The notes beneath the pieces were generated by a model, which ran no database searches, was not told where the DNA came from, and saw only the letters and a list, made by a program, of their open reading frames with translations. From NCBI RefSeq assembly GCF_000247695.1, contig NW_004624881.1, positions 3,940,800-4,004,799 on the forward strand: a stretch of DNA of 64,000 nt. Reading direction: 5' to 3'. Origin of the DNA: Heterocephalus glaber. Its lineage: Eukaryota; Chordata; Mammalia; Rodentia; Bathyergidae. The position numbers and the translations under genes are program-made. This document shows, in pieces, positions 60,044-64,000 of this stretch; the stretch's first letter is position 1; each line of letters opens with the position of its first letter.

Positions 60044-60398
60044 TATGGAAGACCAGATAGGAAGAATGAGGGCTAATTGTCTTCCTCAGTGAGCACTGAG
60101 GAGAAAGAGGGCATCCAGGCATGCTAACATGCTTCAGGGAAAAGTAAAAGCACCTGATCTTAAGTTGTTTACTCAGAGAAGTTCAGTGGAGGGTGGGAGG
60201 CAGATGAGTCCTGTGGAACTCTAATTGCTGGTGCCCTTGTCTGAGTGAATAAAGCCAAGGTGCTCCAGTCATAGGGTCCTCTATGTTGAAGGGAGACATG
60301 AGCCCCCTGGCCCTCCAGATTTTAACCTGTTTCTGTCTCTTTAGTTTTCATCCTTCTCACCCCTTCCTCAGGTTTGAGCTCAAAGGCTGGTTCCTACA
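60044..60398 (+). mobile_element. ERV 3' LTR
   Basis: Partner of the 5' LTR with moderate divergence; AATAAA at 60,248. Ends ggttcctaca, after which host L1 sequence resumes. Confidence 0.88.
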
Positions 60399-60775
60399 AA
60401 TGAAGAAAAGAGAAAATTTTGCATACATACACTATAGAAAATTTTCCCCAGTAAAGAATGAAATCCTGTCATTTCTAGGAAAATGGAATAAACAACATGA
60501 TTATTCTACATAAAATAAGTCAGACTCAGAAAGTTAATTATATGTTTTCTCATATATCAACCCCCAAAATATTAATAAATTAATAAAATAAAGGTGCAAT
60601 GAAACCAAACTAGAAAGTAGGATCTTGAAGACAGGAAAGTGAGAGGAGAAAAGGGGTAGAAAGATATCTTTGGGTACAGGGATTGAAGGTGAGTGTGGTA
60701 TTTTTCATGCATGTACCAATTTCCCTGCACAAACATCATTATTCTGTAATATAAATGAACTAGTAAAGAAGTCAT
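60399..60775 (+). mobile_element. Old L1, 3' end piece of the nested block
   Basis: Resumes L1 ORF2 with aagaatgaaatcctgtcat and aaataagtcagactcagaaa, then a purine-rich 3'UTR. Completes the element begun at 53,200. Confidence 0.75.
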
Positions 60776-60920
60776 AGACTACTTGAAATTTCCTGTATTT
60801 GTCAAAGAAATTAAGTTACTAGATAACCTTTCAAGTAGTAAGTACTAAGCAAAAATCAGTTAAATGAATTTTACCTTATAATTTCCATATATTTCCCCAT
60901 ATATTATATGTATTGTTCAG

Positions 60921-61285
60921 TGACTTAGGAACTCAGTTTGTTCTCGAGGGGTGGTTATAATTCAGTTTAGTCATTTGAAAGCTTAGGCTCCTTTACACAG
61001 TCATCAAAGGCTCTCTCCTATAACAGGCAGATCTCAGTGTCCTTAGAGAGACACTGGCCCAGTATTTCTCAGTTAACCCCACACAGGAAAGGATGTTGTA
61101 ATGTTCCTTCCAGAACTCAATAAGTGCTAAATCTGTATCTAAGACCATCTGGAAACACAAGTGGCAGGGATTTGGGTTGTAACTCAAGACTTTGACCATA
61201 AATAAAAACTAAAGTTCCAGTTGTAAACCAAGTCATTCATATGTCAGGCTGGTTGTAACTCAAGGGTCCACTTGAGTTATAGTCT
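60921..61285 (+). repeat. Unnamed interspersed repeat, best-preserved copy
   Basis: From gacttaggaactcagtttg to tgtaactcaagggtccactt. Matches three other copies in this window on both strands. The word ggttgtaactcaag recurs near both ends, recalling Tigger-type DNA transposons, but I cannot confirm terminal inverted repeats. Confidence 0.7.
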
Positions 61286-61379
61286 ATATATATTTGCATA
61301 TACTACCACATATTTTTCCAATTCTCTATAATCTCTTCCAGAAAATCAAAGAAGACATAAATCCTAACTGACTTTTTGA

Positions 61380-63720
61380 AGCAGAATTACTCTAGTTCCA
61401 AAGAAAACACTGGGTATTACAAAAAGATAAAGTAAAATCAGAATCTCATGAATATTAATACAGAAGTGCTGGACAAAATATTAGCAAATAAAGCACAACA
61501 GTGTTTAAAGAAGAATTTTATATAATGAGGACATAGAACTTTGTTAAACCAAAGCTGGATTAGCGTTTTAAAAATTAAATTATGCAATTCATTCTCTTGA
61601 CCAGTTACAGAAATATACATGGACTTTCAGCAAACAAGGAATAGAGGAATTTCAACTTGATAAGAATAATATAAAAGCATTAAAATTCTTGCTTACTGGT
61701 GAAAAATTAGATGTCAAGTAAAATAAATTGAATTCAAAAATATCTGCTCTCATATCTCTGCTCTGAAAGTCTTAGCCAATGTGAAAAGGAAAGAAAAATG
61801 AAATAAAATTAATACATGTTGAAGAAAGAAACATAAGGGTTCTGGTTACAGATGTTATTATATCTATATAGAAATGCATGAAGAATAAATACAAAAAACA
61901 AACATCCTCCCAGACTTGATAAATTACAATATCAAGATTTCAGGATACATAGCATATAAAAATTCCTTTACATTTATAGATAGCACCAATAAGCAAGTGG
62001 AATTTGAAATTAAAACCACAATATCATTTTTGTTAACATACCTCATATGTAATACTTAGGTAAAAATCTATCAAAATATAGACATTATTTGTATATGAAA
62101 GTGACAAAATTCTTAAGATACACACATACACAATATAAAGCTATCCTATGTTTGTGGATAGGCAGATCCAATATTTTCCAGGTGCCAGTTTTCCCCCAGT
62201 ATAGGTATATCTGTATATTCAATGCAATCACAACGAAGATGCCTTAAAGTGATGTGGACATATTAACTGAATACTATTAAGATCTATAAAAGAAAACCGA
62301 GGGTGTAGAAAAGCACCCAATACTGACAGGAAGAAACTAAGAAGGAGGAATAGCAGGGCTTCCTTTCAAGTTTTACTGTAAAACTACAGAATTCAGGGCA
62401 CTTTACTACCAGTGAAAGAACAGACAAATAGAGCTAAGAAACAAATATGATTAAATGATATAAACCTGCATACATATAGTTAACACATTTTTGACAAAAG
62501 AAAAATTATAAAGCAATTTTTTTCCTTTTTTCATACCAGGGATCAAACTCAGGACCTTGCACTTGTCAGGTAGACACAGTGCCACTGAGCTAAATCCCCA
62601 GTCCTATAAAGCAAATGTTATGTTTAACAAATCATGTTGCAACAAAATGCACATACCAAAACAAGAATGCAAATATAGACCTTATGCCATTGACAAGCAT
62701 TAATTTAAAATGAATCACAGATATAAATTAAAATGTGAAATTCTGGAAATTATTATAAAACTAAATTTGAATGATATTTGATATGATAACTTTTACATAT
62801 GAAAGTAGATAAATTATCTTTGAATGAAATAATTGATCACCTGGTCTTCATTAAATTAATAACTTCTATCTACAAAATTCTGTTAAAAGAATAGGAATAC
62901 CAGTCATACTCCAGGAATACATATCAGCAAAATACCAATATAAAAATTATGATTATATAAAAATATAAATAATTAAAGAATAATCAATGAGAAAATGAAC
63001 AACTCAGTTTAAAAATGAGCTTAAGACACAGCAAAGAATACATCAAGATGATGTCAGCATATGAAAGGATGTCCAACATGATATGCCACTAAGGAACTGC
63101 AAATCCACATATCAAGGACCTGTCACTGCCAATTAAATATCATGGCTTAAATTAAAAATTATTTAAAATGCTAAATGCTGGCAAATATATTAAGCAACAG
63201 GAAATCTCATTTTTTGCTGGTTGAGTATAAAAGCAGCTACCATGAGGACAACTTGACAACTTTTTGCAAAACACAACCTACTTTTATCATAAAACAGAGC
63301 AATGGAATTCCTTGATATTTTCCCAAATGAGGTGAAAATTTATGACCTCACAAAGACTCATGGGGATTTTTGTAGTGACACTATTCATAATCAGCAAACA
63401 GAAACAAACACAATGTTCTTCAATAGGTGAGTGAATTAATAATAGCTGGAGCATGCATACAATATTACTTAATGCTAAAGAGAAAATAGCTATCTATGAA
63501 GACATGATGGACATGTGCAAACACAAGCTTTTGTTTTTAAGTGAAAGCAATCTAAACAGAGTGATATAAAAAATTAAAAAATAAAAAGAGTGATATACTG
63601 CTTGATTCAAAATACATGACATTCTGCAAAAGAAAGGTATGGAGACAGAAAAAAGATCAAATATGGTGAAGATTGAAAGATGTTCAGGGAAGTAAAATGT
63701 TTTGTATGATAATATAATGA
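61380..63720 (+). mobile_element. Old, very degenerate L1 ORF2
   Basis: RT-region landmarks near 61,470 (gacaaaatattagcaaataa) and 61,760-61,800 (gaaagtcttagccaatgtga), with C-terminal landmarks around 63,060-63,480. Interrupted by a SINE at 62,517. Ends against the 5' end of the next L1. Confidence 0.7.
62517..62604 (-). mobile_element. ID-type SINE (minus)
   Basis: Body cataccagggatcaaactca ... taaatccccagtcc with T-run. Perfect 10-bp direct repeat tataaagcaa (62,507-62,516 and 62,605-62,614). Confidence 0.92.
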
Positions 63721-63724
63721 CAAG

Positions 63725-64000
63725 TGCCCCCCACCTCCATTCCAGGCTCCTAGGGCAGTGAAGCTCAGCTGGTCCAAGCACCTGGAAGGAAGCTCCCCCA
63801 CCGCCATTCCAAGCTCCTAGGGCAGATAAGGTGAGTCGCATGGGAGCCAGAAGCATCCCCCACCCCGTGGAAATAAGAAGACACATAAACAAGCCTCAAA
63901 AACAGGCTTCTGGATCACCTACAGCAACCCCAAAGGGAAACAAGATGGAACACTCTGATACTCAACCACCTGGACTCTCTGAACTGGCAACAAAAGAGGA
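63725..64000 (+). mobile_element. L1 5' end and ORF1 start, cut by the window edge
   Basis: A GC-rich 5' region has a 67-bp spaced repeat of ccattcca(g/a)gctcctaggg (units starting 63,731 and 63,798). The ORF1 N-terminal region then follows, closely matching 53,864 on (gatggaacactctgatactc, actggcaacaaaagag). The rest lies outside the window. Confidence 0.75.

Noticed and set aside
1..64000. CRISPR array, operon, phage or bacterial defence genes
   Set aside because: The window is mammalian. The repeats seen are retroelements and microsatellites, with no regularly spaced identical repeats with unique spacers.

Overview
This is mammalian nuclear DNA, almost certainly from a rodent. It is AT-rich, has no operon-like gene packing, and is dominated by L1 LINEs, tRNA-Ala-derived ID-type SINEs, B1/ID composite SINEs, ERVL/MaLR LTRs and one betaretrovirus-like ERV. 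B1/ID composites are rodent-specific. The young SINE here (reading roughly gatttagctcagtggt...gatccccggtacc, A-tailed) does not look like the mouse/rat or squirrel ID, so a non-murid rodent is likely, perhaps a castorimorph, but I cannot name the species.

The only genes are olfactory receptors (ORs). One intact OR14-like gene lies at 28,403-29,401. A dead OR14-like paralogue lies at 9,796-10,768, and a dead OR2M-like gene at 48,835-49,806. In human, OR14 and OR2M/2T genes share the 1q44 cluster, so this looks like part of the corresponding rodent cluster.

Layout. Copy A of a tandem segmental duplication runs from about 262 to 11,030: old L1 3' end, MaLR-like LTR, single-copy flank, OR14 pseudogene. 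A spacer (11.0-14.6 kb) carries a strong CTCF-like motif. L1 pieces fill 14.6-19.1 kb. Copy B of the duplication runs from about 19,361 to 29,620 and ends with the intact OR14-like gene. From 29.6 to 48 kb there are MaLR/ERVL LTRs, a rearranged L1 lacking ORF2, a long degenerate L1 with a nested L1 tail, several SINEs and a small U2 snRNA retro-fragment. The OR2M-like pseudogene follows at 48.8 kb. From 53.2 to 60.8 kb an old L1 has been invaded by another L1 fragment, an L1 tail, an ERV and a SINE inside the ERV. The window ends in the 5' end of a further L1.

How it fits together: an ancestral OR14-like gene and about 10 kb of flank were duplicated. One copy kept a full reading frame and splice acceptor; the other lost its acceptor, its frame and the NPxxY region. 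Retrotransposons landed in one copy only and give relative dates. I found no new enzymatic or defence system. The most interesting material is the duplication with its presence/absence markers, the unusual retrotransposition products (twin priming, 3'-truncated U2, ORF2-less L1), the turnover of L1 5' regions, and a perfect 16-bp stem hairpin at 52.15 kb.
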